64,000 nucleotides of DNA, from positions 248,001 to 312,000 of the forward strand of contig CAWIHZ010000005.1 of assembly GCA_963835955.1 (NCBI GenBank), given 5' to 3'. Position numbers and translations under genes: made by a program. Positions 1 through 7,996 of this stretch are shown one piece after another. Every line of letters starts with the position of its first letter. Position 1 is the stretch's first letter. The notes beneath the pieces were generated by a model. The model was not told the DNA's origin. It saw only the letters and a list, made by a program, of their open reading frames with translations, and did not search any database. The DNA is from Roseiarcus sp963835955 (GTDB lineage Bacteria; Pseudomonadota; Alphaproteobacteria; Rhizobiales; Beijerinckiaceae).

Positions 1-586
1 AGACGTAGGTCACCGAATTGGGTTCAAACTTGGCCAAGGCCAGCGCGGCGCCGTCCTCGCAGGGGGAGCCGCCCGCCGCAGCGCCGGTCGTGCATTTGAA
101 GAAGTCAGGCCCGCTCAGGGCTTCGGTGGCCGTTATCGGCGCCGCCGACCCCTTGCTGGCCTGAAAGCTGTCGCACCACGGTCCCGATTTGCCGCTGCAA
201 TGGGCGACCGACGGGGTCGACGAGGTGAAATCGTCGATAATTGTGATCGAGAATGTCGTGACCGTGCTTCCGGTGTCGTTGACGACCAGGAACGACCCCG
301 AACCGCCCCGCGGTTCGATCGGCTGTCCGGCGATCAACGAGCTGGTCGCCGTCTTGTCGATCTGAAACCATTCGGCGATCGTGCTGAGATCGAACGCCTG
401 GGCGCCTGAATAGCCGCTGGCGCCGTCGACGCTGCACATGACGGCCCCGCCGCATTTCTTGGCCGTCTGGTCGAACGTGATGACGTTGGCCGCCACCGCT
501 TGCGGAACGTCGAAACCGATTACGAACGCGATCGCCAACATTCCGAGGACAGACCGGCCAACGCCGCGACCGACGATCCGGAACAT
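1..586 (-). CDS. Secreted protein of unknown function, C-terminal part missing (runs off left edge)
   Basis: An open minus-strand frame starts at ATG 586 and continues past base 1, so about 195 residues are visible. The N-terminus (MFRIVGRGVGRSVLGMLAIA) is basic then hydrophobic and ends near PQAVAAN, a convincing Sec signal peptide of about 32 residues. The mature part is Ser/Thr/Gly-rich with several Cys (KKCGGAVMC, HCSGKSGPWC, FFKC, SPCED), as in exported proteins with disulfides. An in-frame ATG at 640 would add 18 residues but would put a charged stretch before the signal peptide, so 586 is preferred. I do not recognise the family. Secretion is well supported; function is unknown. Confidence 0.7.
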   Translation of the reverse strand, partial: MFRIVGRGVGRSVLGMLAIAFVIGFDVPQAVAANVITFDQTAKKCGGAVMCSVDGASGYSGAQAFDLSTIAEWFQIDKTATSSLIAGQPIEPRGGSGSFLVVNDTGSTVTTFSITIIDDFTSSTPSVAHCSGKSGPWCDSFQASKGSAAPITATEALSGPDFFKCTTGAAAGGSPCEDGAALALAKFEPNSVTYV

Positions 587-952
587 CGGGTCCCGTTCGC
601 GGTCGCCGACATTGGCCGATGCATTTGACGCCCCACACATCTGAAGGTCCCCCGACGCCGAGAATTCCGACATTGACGCTTCCGAGCGCGCGCGCCGATG
701 CGCCCGAACGCTTCAATTTATGGCATCGAGACCCCAACAATTTTCATACAGGACCGCCGAATAACTTGGGCATTCGTTAACCACTTGTTGACCGGGCCGC
801 AGCCGGCGTCGAGATTGCCCCTTGCTCTGCTGAGACTTAGCGGCGATTTTCCGCCCGCGCCCCCGTCCACCCCCCCGCGCTTGCGCCCCAAGCGCCCTTC
901 CTTTAATCGCGAATCCCATGCAGTTCGTCGATTCGCGCGCTTGTAGGCGCCT
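587..952. other. Intergenic region between the secreted-protein gene and purE
   Basis: These 366 bases separate two divergent genes and must hold both promoters. The part around 710-800 is more AT-rich. I see no convincing -35/-10 pair, hairpin or conserved short frame. Confidence 0.4.
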
Positions 953-1459
953 GTGAGCGGCGCGGGGAAGCCGGTCGCCGTCATCATGGGCAGCCAGTCG
1001 GACTGGGCGGTGATGCGCCGCGCGGCCGAGACGCTGGAAGCGCTCGGCGTCGGCTATGACGCGCGCATCGTCTCCGCCCATCGCACGCCCGACCGTCTCG
1101 TCGCCTTCGCCAAGGCCGCCAGGCGCGAAGGCTTCAAGGTCGTCATCGCCGGAGCGGGCGGGGCGGCTCATCTGCCCGGCATGACGGCGGCTTTCACCAC
1201 CCTTCCGGTGTTTGGCGTGCCGATCCCATCCAGGGCGCTGTCGGGCGAGGACAGTCTCTTTTCGATCGTGCAGATGCCGGCCGGCGTCCCGGTCGGAACG
1301 CTGGCGATCGGCGAAGCAGGCGCGGTCAACGCGGCGCTGATCGCCTCGGCCGTCCTCGCGCTTTCCGATCCGGCGCTTGCTGAGAGGCTGGAGGCCTGGC
1401 GCGCCGAGCGCACGGCCGAGGTCGCCGAACGTCCCGACGGCGAGGGAGCGGCCGGATGA
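953..1459 (+). CDS. purE: N5-carboxyaminoimidazole ribonucleotide mutase PurE
   Basis: Class I PurE converts N5-CAIR to CAIR in de novo purine synthesis, in the cytoplasm. The 168-residue length fits the family. The family motifs are in order: MGSQSDW near the N-terminus (residues 12-18), SAHRTP (residues 41-46, with the catalytic His) and GAGGAAHLPGM, which builds the nucleotide-binding loop. Start is GTG 953. The stop overlaps the purK start by four bases (ATGA), so the two are translationally coupled, which is the standard purE-purK arrangement. Confidence 0.96.
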   Translation: MSGAGKPVAVIMGSQSDWAVMRRAAETLEALGVGYDARIVSAHRTPDRLVAFAKAARREGFKVVIAGAGGAAHLPGMTAAFTTLPVFGVPIPSRALSGEDSLFSIVQMPAGVPVGTLAIGEAGAVNAALIASAVLALSDPALAERLEAWRAERTAEVAERPDGEGAAG

Positions 1460-2550
1460 TCCTGAGCCCCGGGGCGACGATCGGCATTCTTGGCGGGGGC
1501 CAGCTCGGGCGCATGCTCGCCATCGCCGCGCTGAAGTTGGGCTTGAGAACCCATATCTTCGCCCCCGACGACGAGGCGCCCGCCTATGACGCGGCGGCGG
1601 CGCGAACCATCGCCGCCTTCGAGGATGAGGAGGCGCTCGCCCGTTTCGCCGAAGCGGTGGATGTCGTCACGTTCGAATTCGAGAACGTGCCGACCGCCAC
1701 CGTGGAGTTCCTGGCCGGGCGGGTTCCGGTCCGTCCGGGCGTCCGCGCGCTGGCGCTGACCCAGGACCGGGTGACGGAAAAGACGTTCCTGCGCGATATC
1801 GGACTTCACACCGCGGCCTTCGTCGGGGTCGAGGATGCGGGCGCGCTCGCGCGCGCGGTCGCCGAGCTCGGCCGGCCCGCCGTGTTGAAGACGCGGCGCT
1901 TCGGCTATGACGGCAAGGGGCAATCGCTGATCCGCGAGGGCTCCAACGTCGGCGCGGTCCACCGCGCGCTCGGCTCGTCCCCGATGATTCTGGAGGCCTT
2001 TGTCGCCTTCGAGCGCGAGATTTCGGTCGTCGCCGCCCGCAGCATGGAGGGCGCGGTCGCCGCCTACGATCTGTGCGAGAACGAACACGACCATCACATT
2101 CTGGCGAGAACCCGGGCGCCGGCGCGGGTCGCGCCGGAGATCGATGTCGAGGCCAAGCGGATCGCGGGCGTCGTCCTCGAGGCGCTCGACTACGTCGGCG
2201 TTCTGGCGGTCGAAATGTTCGTGACCCGCGACCGGCAGGGCCGCGAGAGCCTCGTCGTCAACGAGATCGCGCCGCGCGTCCACAACTCGGGCCACTGGAC
2301 CCTCGAAGGCGCTCAGACCTCGCAGTTCGAACAGCATATCCGCGCCATCGCCGGCTGGCCGCTCGGCGCGCCGCGGCGACGCGGCCGGGCCGAGATGCAC
2401 AATCTGATCGGCGAGGACGCCGAGGATTGGCGCGACATCCTCGCGCAACCCGATCTTTGCCTGCATCTCTACGGCAAGCTCGAAATCCGTCCGGACCGCA
2501 AGATGGGCCACGTCACCCGGATCTTCCCGGAGGCGCCGGGGCAGGGGTGA
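1456..2550 (+). CDS. purK: N5-carboxyaminoimidazole ribonucleotide synthase PurK
   Basis: An ATP-grasp enzyme that makes N5-CAIR from AIR, bicarbonate and ATP, handing its product to PurE. At 364 residues it is full length. The N-terminal nucleotide-fold motif IGILGGGQLGRMLA, the ATP-grasp segment KTRRFGYDGKGQ and the metal-binding NEIAPRVHNSGHWT are all present. It overlaps purE by four bases, so both enzymes come from one mRNA. Confidence 0.97.
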   Translation: MILSPGATIGILGGGQLGRMLAIAALKLGLRTHIFAPDDEAPAYDAAAARTIAAFEDEEALARFAEAVDVVTFEFENVPTATVEFLAGRVPVRPGVRALALTQDRVTEKTFLRDIGLHTAAFVGVEDAGALARAVAELGRPAVLKTRRFGYDGKGQSLIREGSNVGAVHRALGSSPMILEAFVAFEREISVVAARSMEGAVAAYDLCENEHDHHILARTRAPARVAPEIDVEAKRIAGVVLEALDYVGVLAVEMFVTRDRQGRESLVVNEIAPRVHNSGHWTLEGAQTSQFEQHIRAIAGWPLGAPRRRGRAEMHNLIGEDAEDWRDILAQPDLCLHLYGKLEIRPDRKMGHVTRIFPEAPGQG

Positions 2551-2569
2551 GACCGGCGCGGTCGCCGCC

Positions 2570-2599
2570 TTGACAGCCTTGTCAGGCCGTCACTATACC
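2570..2599 (+). promoter_or_regulatory. Sigma-70-type promoter of tRNA-Met
   Basis: TTGACA at 2570-2575 is followed after 18 bases by TATACC at 2594-2599, about 40 bases before the mature tRNA 5' end. The -35 box is a perfect consensus. The assignment is by spacing and position only. Confidence 0.6.
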
Positions 2600-2639
2600 G
2601 CGCGGCGCTTGCGGGGCTTCAAGGCCCGGCAGACCACGC

Positions 2640-2716
2640 GGCGGGATAGCTCAGCTGGTTAGAGCGGCGGAATCATAATCCGTAGGTCCCCGGTTCGAGT
2701 CCGGGTCCCGCTACCA
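2640..2716 (+). tRNA. tRNA-Met (anticodon CAT), elongator type
   Basis: A complete cloverleaf. The acceptor GGCGGGA (2640-2646) pairs with TCCCGCT (2706-2712) with one G-U pair. The D arm is GCTC/GAGC. The anticodon stem GCGGA/TCCGT encloses the loop ATCATAA, giving CAT. The T arm is CCCGG-TTCGAGT-CCGGG. Discriminator A is followed by an encoded CCA (2714-2716). The AATCATAATCC anticodon region resembles alphaproteobacterial elongator tRNA-Met; a lysidine-modified tRNA-Ile2 is less likely but not excluded by sequence alone. Confidence 0.93.
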
Positions 2717-2738
2717 TCGATTTCGTGTCCGGCTCGTC

Positions 2739-3609
2739 TCAGCGCATGACCTTCGCCAGGCTGACAGGCGGAACGGAATCGTCCGGCACGAAGAAATCCG
2801 GCGCGAGATCGACGCTCGGGTCGACGCGATAGCGATCGAAGTCCCTGACGCCGTTCTCGAACAGGAACGTGTCGTCGATCAGAAAGTTGCCGCTGAAGGT
2901 CTTCGCGTCCTTGAGGAAGATCATGTGCGCCGCGTCGGCCAGAATCTCGGGCGTGCGGGAGGCGCGCATGATCGCGTCGCCCCCGAGCAGGTTCTTGATC
3001 GCCGCGGTCGCGATCGTGGTGCGCGGCCACAGGGCGTTGACGGCGATCCCTTTGCCGCGCAACTCGCCCGCGAGGCCGAGCACGACCAGGCTCATGCCGT
3101 ATTTCGCCATCGAATAGGCGGTGCTGCCCGGAAAACCATTTCTCCTTCAGATCGAGGGGCGGCGACAGCATGAGGATGTGCGGATTGGCCGCCTTGGCCA
3201 GGAACGGGACCGCCAATTTCGACGCCATGAAGGTCCCGCGCGCGTTGATCTGATGCATCAGGTCGAAGCGCTTCATGTCGGTCGCCTGGGAATTCGTCAG
3301 CGAAATCGCGCTGGCGTTGTTGACGAGGATGTCGATCCCGCCGAACCTCGCGGCGGTCTGGTCGAGCGCGGCGCGCACTTGCGCCTCATCGCGCACGTCC
3401 ACACTCAACGCCAGCGCCTTGCCGCCGGCCTTCTCGATCTCCTGAGCGGCCGAATGGATGGTGCCGGGAAGCTTCGGATTGGGAACCGCCGTCTTGGCGG
3501 CGATTGCGACGTTCGCGCCGTCGCGCGCGGCCTTAAGGCCGATCGCGAGCCCGATGCCGCGCGAAGCGCCGGTGATGAACAGCGTCTTGCCGGCGAGGGT
3601 TGAGGTCAT
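2739..3609 (-). CDS. SDR-family oxidoreductase (HSDL2-like), frameshifted
   Basis: A short-chain dehydrogenase with NAD(P)-binding TGASRGIG, the NNAS motif (LVNNASAISL) and the active-site lysine in SMAKYGMS. The long insert KLPGTIHSAAQEIEKAGG and the segment ALWPRTTIATAAI match the HSDL2-like subgroup. The frame from ATG 3609 is intact to KEKWFSG and then shifts. Removing one G from the GGG run (minus strand, 3127-3129) restores STAYSMAKYG and an open frame to the stop at 2739. The catalytic Tyr sits right at the shift. The rest looks fully conserved, so this may be an assembly error rather than a true pseudogene. It is transcribed away from the divergent PII gene. Confidence 0.85.
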
Positions 3610-3893
3610 GGCCAAAGGTCCAAAGAGCGCCAATTAGGGATTCATGGCGCTTGGAAGCGCTCCAGGCAAGCCGCGGGATTTCCACGCCTCCTGGCGGGCT
3701 TTGGCGCCGCGGCGGCCGCGGGTCGAATGATTTGAATCCTGTCCCGAACATTTCGCCGGCGTTCGCCGATCGGTTTCATCGAATGCGATCGCCCGCCACG
3801 CGGGGGTCACGAAATCGTGCTTGCGCCGGCGCGCCCTCGGGCATAGCGAAAAAAGGGGCGACGGAAGCATCGTCCGGAAGGCGGACGCGGATC

Positions 3894-4232
3894 ATGAAAC
3901 TCATCATTGCGGTTATCAAGCCGTTCAAACTGGAAGAGGTGCGCGCGGCGCTCGATCGCTCGGGCGTGGTCGGCATGACGGTCGCGGAGGTCAGCGGTTA
4001 TGGCCGGCAGAAGGGCCGCACGGAAATCTATCGCGGCGCCGAATACGAAATCGCCTTCCTGCCGAAGCTTCGCCTCGAGGTCGCGGTCAGCGACGAACGC
4101 CTCGATGCCGCTGTCGAGGCGATCCGCGTTTCGGCGCGCACCGGCCAGATCGGCGACGGCAAGATTTTTGTCACTCCGCTCGAACGGGCGGTCCGGGTCC
4201 GCACGGGCGAAATCGGCGACGAGGCGCTGTGA
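3894..4232 (+). CDS. Nitrogen regulatory protein P-II (GlnK-like)
   Basis: PII proteins are trimeric sensors of 2-oxoglutarate and ATP/ADP that control ammonium transport, glutamine synthetase adenylylation and NtrBC. At exactly 112 residues this one has the family length. The N-terminus KLIIAVIKPFKLEEV, the T-loop GRTEIYRGAEY with uridylylation Tyr51, and the C-terminal TGQIGDGKIFV signature are intact. Start ATG 3894 is fixed by homology. Unlike usual glnB or glnK, neither glnA nor amtB is adjacent; the gene lies 22 bases before a GFA-family gene and hemW. I cannot separate GlnB from GlnK with certainty. Confidence 0.93.
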   Translation: MKLIIAVIKPFKLEEVRAALDRSGVVGMTVAEVSGYGRQKGRTEIYRGAEYEIAFLPKLRLEVAVSDERLDAAVEAIRVSARTGQIGDGKIFVTPLERAVRVRTGEIGDEAL

Positions 4233-4254
4233 GCGCTATGCGAAAGCCGAGCCG

Positions 4255-4725
4255 GTGACAAACCCTGGGAAGGCCGTCGGCCGAACGCTTGCGGGCAGGT
4301 GCATGTGCGGCGCGGTTCGTTACGCGGTGGCGGACGAATTCGCCTATGCCGCGAACTGCCACTGTTCGAACTGCCGGCGGACGACGGGTTCGGCCTTCAA
4401 GCCGTTCGCCGGCGTCGAGCGCGAAAAACTCGCCATCTGCGAGGGCGAACGCAACCTCTTGATCTTTGGCGACGAGAACGCCCACGACACGCACTGTAAG
4501 CTGTGCGGCTCGCTCCTCTATTCGGTCGTCCGCGACGGCGCCTTCGTCCACGTCGCGATGGGAACCCTCGTCGACGATCCGACTATTCGCCCGACCAGCC
4601 ACATCTTCGTCGGCTCGAAGGCGTCGTGGCACACAATCACCGACGACCTGCCGCAATTCCAAGAGCACGAGGTCGCCCCCAAATCTGCGACGAAATCCGC
4701 CGAAACTGGCGCGACTCGCCGTTAG
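4255..4725 (+). CDS. GFA-family zinc-binding protein (CENP-V/GFA domain)
   Basis: A 156-residue protein from GTG 4255 with the GFA zinc ligands: CMCG near residue 17, CHCSNC in the middle and CKLCGS later. The fold is that of glutathione-dependent formaldehyde-activating enzyme, but most family members have no proven activity. The tail after the domain (EVAPKSATKSAETGATRR) is low-complexity. It sits 22 bases after the PII gene and 16 bases before hemW, so it is probably cotranscribed with both. Confidence 0.85.
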   Translation: MTNPGKAVGRTLAGRCMCGAVRYAVADEFAYAANCHCSNCRRTTGSAFKPFAGVEREKLAICEGERNLLIFGDENAHDTHCKLCGSLLYSVVRDGAFVHVAMGTLVDDPTIRPTSHIFVGSKASWHTITDDLPQFQEHEVAPKSATKSAETGATRR

Positions 4726-4741
4726 CTGGCATAAGGACGCG

Positions 4742-5944
4742 ATGATTCGGGACGAGATCCCGCGCGTCGCGCGCAAGACCGGCCGCGCGGCCGCCGACGA
4801 CGACGCAGGCTTCGCGGTCTACGTGCATTGGCCGTTCTGCCTGTCGAGATGTCCCTATTGCGACTTCAACAGCCATGTGCGCGGCGCGCCGGTCGACGAG
4901 GAGCGCTATCTGGCCGCGTTCCGGACCGAGATCGCCCACCGCGCGTCGCTGACGCCCGGCCGGGTCGTGGGCTCAATCTTCCTCGGCGGCGGCACGCCGT
5001 CGCTGATGCGGCCGCAGACGGTGCACGGCGTCATCGAGGCGATCGCCTCGAAATGGCGGCTCGACCGAACAGCCGAGATCACGCTCGAGGCCAACCCGAC
5101 CAGCGTCGAGGCGGGCCGGTTTCGCGGCTATCGCGCGGCGGGGGTCAATCGCCTGTCGATCGGCGTGCAGGCGCTGAATGACGCCGACCTGAAGACGCTC
5201 GGACGCCGGCACACGGTCGAGGAGGCGCTGTCGGCGGTGAGACTCGCCGCTTCGATCTTCGAACGTTTCAGCTTCGACCTCATCTATGGCCGGCCGGGAC
5301 AGAGCGCGGCCGACTGGCGCGCCGAACTCGGCCGCGGGCTCGACTACGTCGGCGACCATGTCTCACTCTATCAACTCACCATCGAGCCCGACACCATCTT
5401 CGAGCGCCTGCGCGATTCAGGTAAATTGCAGCTCCCCGACGAGGATCTCAGCCTCGCCATGTTCTCAGCGACGCGGGAACTGACCGAGGCGCGCGGCCTT
5501 CCCGCCTATGAAGTGTCGAATCACGCCCGACCCGGGGCGGAGAGCCGCCACAATCTGGTCTATTGGCGCTACGGCGAATACGCCGGCGTCGGGCCGGGCG
5601 CACATGGGCGTCTCATCACAACGAATGGACGACTGGCCCAGGAGGCCGAACGCCATCCGGAGATGTGGCTGACCCAGGTCGAGACCGAAGGCCACGGCTT
5701 GGTCGAGACGACGCCGCTGAGCCGCGAGGAGCAGGGCGACGAGTTCCTGCTGATGGGCCTGAGACTGCGCGAAGGCGTCGATCCTAAGCGTTATTCGAGC
5801 TTGAGCGGGCGCGAGATCGATCCGGACCGGATCCGAAGCCTCGTCGAGGACGGATTCATCGAAGTCGACCACCGCGGCCGCCTTCGGGTGACGCCTCGCG
5901 GCGCGCCGCTCCTTGATTCGGTGGTTGCCGACGTGGCGGCGTGA
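4742..5944 (+). CDS. hemW: Radical SAM haem chaperone HemW
   Basis: HemW-like proteins belong to the coproporphyrinogen dehydrogenase family but act in haem trafficking. The 400-residue product carries the radical-SAM cluster motif CLSRCPYC (Cys33, 37, 40), then FLGGGTPSLM, the SAM-contacting ITLEANPTS, RLSIGVQALND and the HemW signature RHNLVYWRYGEYAGVGPGAHGR. Start ATG 4742 is chosen because it directly precedes the conserved region; the frame is open further upstream inside the GFA gene. No rdgB lies upstream, unlike the common arrangement. Confidence 0.92.
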   Translation: MIRDEIPRVARKTGRAAADDDAGFAVYVHWPFCLSRCPYCDFNSHVRGAPVDEERYLAAFRTEIAHRASLTPGRVVGSIFLGGGTPSLMRPQTVHGVIEAIASKWRLDRTAEITLEANPTSVEAGRFRGYRAAGVNRLSIGVQALNDADLKTLGRRHTVEEALSAVRLAASIFERFSFDLIYGRPGQSAADWRAELGRGLDYVGDHVSLYQLTIEPDTIFERLRDSGKLQLPDEDLSLAMFSATRELTEARGLPAYEVSNHARPGAESRHNLVYWRYGEYAGVGPGAHGRLITTNGRLAQEAERHPEMWLTQVETEGHGLVETTPLSREEQGDEFLLMGLRLREGVDPKRYSSLSGREIDPDRIRSLVEDGFIEVDHRGRLRVTPRGAPLLDSVVADVAA

Positions 5945-6250
5945 CGGCGCGGCAAGGGACGCCCGGACGGAGCCGCTTTTTGGACCGGGATCCTTTCCCT
6001 TCAGGCGGTTGCGGCGCCATCTCCGACCGACTGGCGCGACAGTCGGCGCTCGCGTCAGTCCGGCCATTCGCGGCGACCCTGCACGAGGCGTGGGCAAGAG
6101 CCGCGATCCCGATGGGCCGGGGAATGCGCGACGCCGCGACAATGAACCATTTCCACCCGCGGATCTTTTGGCTCGTGCGGGCCGCAGTCCGGCAGGCGCC
6201 GCGTCAGACGACGGCTGGTGTTTAAGCGCCGTAGATCGCTGTTTCCGTTA
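5945..6250. other. Intergenic region, nothing recognised
   Basis: These 306 bases lie between two convergent genes. Short open frames occur on both strands but none has a plausible ribosome-binding site or conserved look, and I found no terminator with a T-run. Confidence 0.35.
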
Positions 6251-6529
6251 TCACTTAAGACTATCGCCAGAATCATCCGCCAATTCTTCAATTCGCTTTT
6301 GCGTCATCGGATCGGTCTTGCATTTTGAGAATTCGAGATCGCGCTTCTCACCTTGCACGCCTTTTGTCGTAACGGCGCCATGGCAAAAGGCGCGAACTTG
6401 TCTCGCGTTGCAATATCTCCCGCAGCCGCCGGCAAAAGACGACTGCGACTCGAACAACCCAAAAACGAGCACAAACGTTCCGAGGATTACTGCTGGCAAC
6501 GCCTTATGAATATCGTTTTTTCCGGCCAT
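6251..6529 (-). CDS. Small secreted Cys-containing protein, unknown function
   Basis: A 92-residue product from ATG 6529, preceded by GAGGG about six bases upstream. The N-terminus MAGKNDIHKALPAVILGTFV continues into a hydrophobic stretch that ends at SSFAGG, a good signal peptide cleaved near residue 31. The mature part is about 60 residues with four Cys (GGCGRYC, AFCHG, SKCK) and many charged residues, consistent with a small disulfide-bonded periplasmic protein. I do not recognise the family. Confidence 0.6.
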   Translation of the reverse strand: MAGKNDIHKALPAVILGTFVLVFGLFESQSSFAGGCGRYCNARQVRAFCHGAVTTKGVQGEKRDLEFSKCKTDPMTQKRIEELADDSGDSLK

Positions 6530-6883
6530 TTCAGGCCCTCCAAATAATGTATCGTAATTCGTAACTTGGCTGCTCTGCGATAATACTCTCCATTCCGGCA
6601 ATTTTGTGAAAGCGCCTCGGCCGCGCCGCCAATTCTGAATGAACGCCTGGCGCATGGGAGAAAAATAAAGACGGCTTCGCCGATCGGCTGCGCCCGCGCT
6701 CTATGCGCCTTGCCGGCGCCTCGGGGCGATGAGCGCTGCGAGCGGTAAATCGGACGCTTCGAGATTGTCGCGGGCCTTTCGGCGCCCGCAAGGCGCGATT
6801 CGCAGCTTGAAGTTCAAATCCGAGTTGCGAAGCGGGGCATGGAGACACTTCAATACGGGTTCCGTAGGGTCGGGGGTTGAAAT
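6530..6883. other. Intergenic divergent region
   Basis: These 354 bases lie between a minus-strand secreted-protein gene and a plus-strand membrane-protein gene. It is more AT-rich near 6540-6600, where the promoter of the small secreted protein would lie. No other feature seen. Confidence 0.35.
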
Positions 6884-7228
6884 GTGGTTGAGCCGAGAAT
6901 GAGCGGGGTCGATAATTCAACCAAGAAGGAGACGCGCCGGCACAGGCGACGGCTCTCCAACCTGATCGACCGCCTGCCGAGGCGGTTGAGGGACGCAGTC
7001 CAATGGTTGTTGAAGCCCGAATCGCGCTGGGCGCGCATTCCCGCCGGCGTACTGCTGATCCTTGGCGGCTTCCTCAGCATACTTCCCGTCTTCGGACTTT
7101 GGATGCTGCCCCTCGGCCTCTTGCTGCTCGCCGAAGACATTCCCGCCGTGCGACGCATCCTGGCGCGTCTCCTCGACTGGTTCGAAAAGCGCTGGCCGCA
7201 CTGGTTTTCCAAGCCCGACTCCAATTGA
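6884..7228 (+). CDS. Small membrane protein, PGPGW-like
   Basis: A 114-residue product whose basic N-terminus (KKETRRHRRR) is followed by one or two hydrophobic segments: IPAGVLLILGGFLSILPVFG and LWMLPLGLLLLAEDI, then a Trp-rich tail (DWFEKRWPHWF). The pattern of Gly/Pro-rich hydrophobic core then LPLGLLLLA matches the PGPGW-type putative membrane proteins common in Hyphomicrobiales; function is unknown. GTG 6884 has a GGGGG upstream; ATG 6899 is an alternative start. Confidence 0.6.
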   Translation: MVEPRMSGVDNSTKKETRRHRRRLSNLIDRLPRRLRDAVQWLLKPESRWARIPAGVLLILGGFLSILPVFGLWMLPLGLLLLAEDIPAVRRILARLLDWFEKRWPHWFSKPDSN

Positions 7229-7274
7229 CTTCCTCCTCTTTCTGACCCATCTGTAAGCATCCGCCGGGCGCTGG

Positions 7275-7291
7275 CTCCGAGCGGAGTTTTT
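7275..7291 (+). terminator. Short hairpin with T-run ahead of infC (terminator or attenuator)
   Basis: CTCC-GAGC-GGAG (7275-7286) forms a small stem directly followed by five T. It lies 47 bases after the membrane-protein stop and 46 bases before the infC GTG. It could terminate the upstream transcript or attenuate infC. The stem is short, so strength is doubtful. Confidence 0.4.
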
Positions 7292-7337
7292 GTGTGCGCC
7301 TGGGGTCTGGCGGGCGCCGCAGCCAAGCGAGAGGAGA

Positions 7338-7883
7338 GTGGCCATTCGTCGTCCCATGAAGGTAATCGCGGCGCCGGAGAAGGGCGGCCCGCGCATCAAT
7401 CGCGATATTCGCGCCGTTCAAGTCCAACTTATTGACGCCGAGGGCCACAATCACGGCGTCGTCGATCTGGCCGAGGCCCAGCAGCGCGCCGACGAAGCCG
7501 CGCTCGATCTGGTCGAAATCGTCCCCAACGCGACCCCGCCGGTCTGTAAAATCCTCGACTTTGGAAAATTCCGGTTTCTCGAGCAGAAGAAGTCGGCGGA
7601 GGCGCGCAAGCGCCAGAAGGTGGTTGAGATCAAGGAGATCAAACTGCGCCCCGGCATCGACGACCACGATTACGAAGTGAAGATGCGCTCGGTGCGACGC
7701 TTCTTCGACGAAGGCGACAAGGTCAAGGTGACGCTGAGGTTCCGCGGCCGGGAAATGGCGCATCAGGATATCGGCTTCAGGCTCCTGCAACGCGTCAGGA
7801 CCGAGACGGCGCCGATCGCCAAGGTCGAGGCCGAACCCTCGATGGAAGGCCGTCAGATGATCATGGTGCTGGCGCCGAAGTAA
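7338..7883 (+). CDS. infC: Translation initiation factor IF-3
   Basis: IF-3 binds the 30S subunit and proofreads initiator tRNA and start codons. The 181-residue product has the N-domain motif GPRINRDIRA, the linker VCKILDFGKFRF and the C-domain EIKEIKLRPGIDDHDY. GTG 7338, after AGAGGAGA, gives the N-terminus MAIRRPM typical of alphaproteobacteria; an upstream frame to 7290 is open but not conserved. A non-ATG start is usual for infC and underlies its autoregulation. rpmI and rplT are not next to it. Confidence 0.96.
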   Translation: MAIRRPMKVIAAPEKGGPRINRDIRAVQVQLIDAEGHNHGVVDLAEAQQRADEAALDLVEIVPNATPPVCKILDFGKFRFLEQKKSAEARKRQKVVEIKEIKLRPGIDDHDYEVKMRSVRRFFDEGDKVKVTLRFRGREMAHQDIGFRLLQRVRTETAPIAKVEAEPSMEGRQMIMVLAPK

Positions 7884-7909
7884 GGCTCCGGCTTCTTCCT
7901 GGATTGAGC

Positions 7910-7950
7910 GTCGCGGCCGACCGTTCGGCCGCGGCCGCGGCTCTTTTTTA
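7910..7950 (+). terminator. Rho-independent terminator of infC
   Basis: A 10-bp stem GTCGCGGCCG / CGGCCGCGGC (7910-7919, 7926-7935; one G-U) with a six-base loop is followed eight bases later by six T (7944-7949). It lies 27 bases after the infC stop. Confidence 0.7.
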
Positions 7951-7996
7951 TAATCAGTTTGCCGTGGCGCGCGCGCCATCGGCTCAGGGGTCATAG

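Noticed and set aside
1168..2511. Open frame of 447 codons on the minus strand
   Set aside because: Antisense to purK and purE; no start signal or family features.
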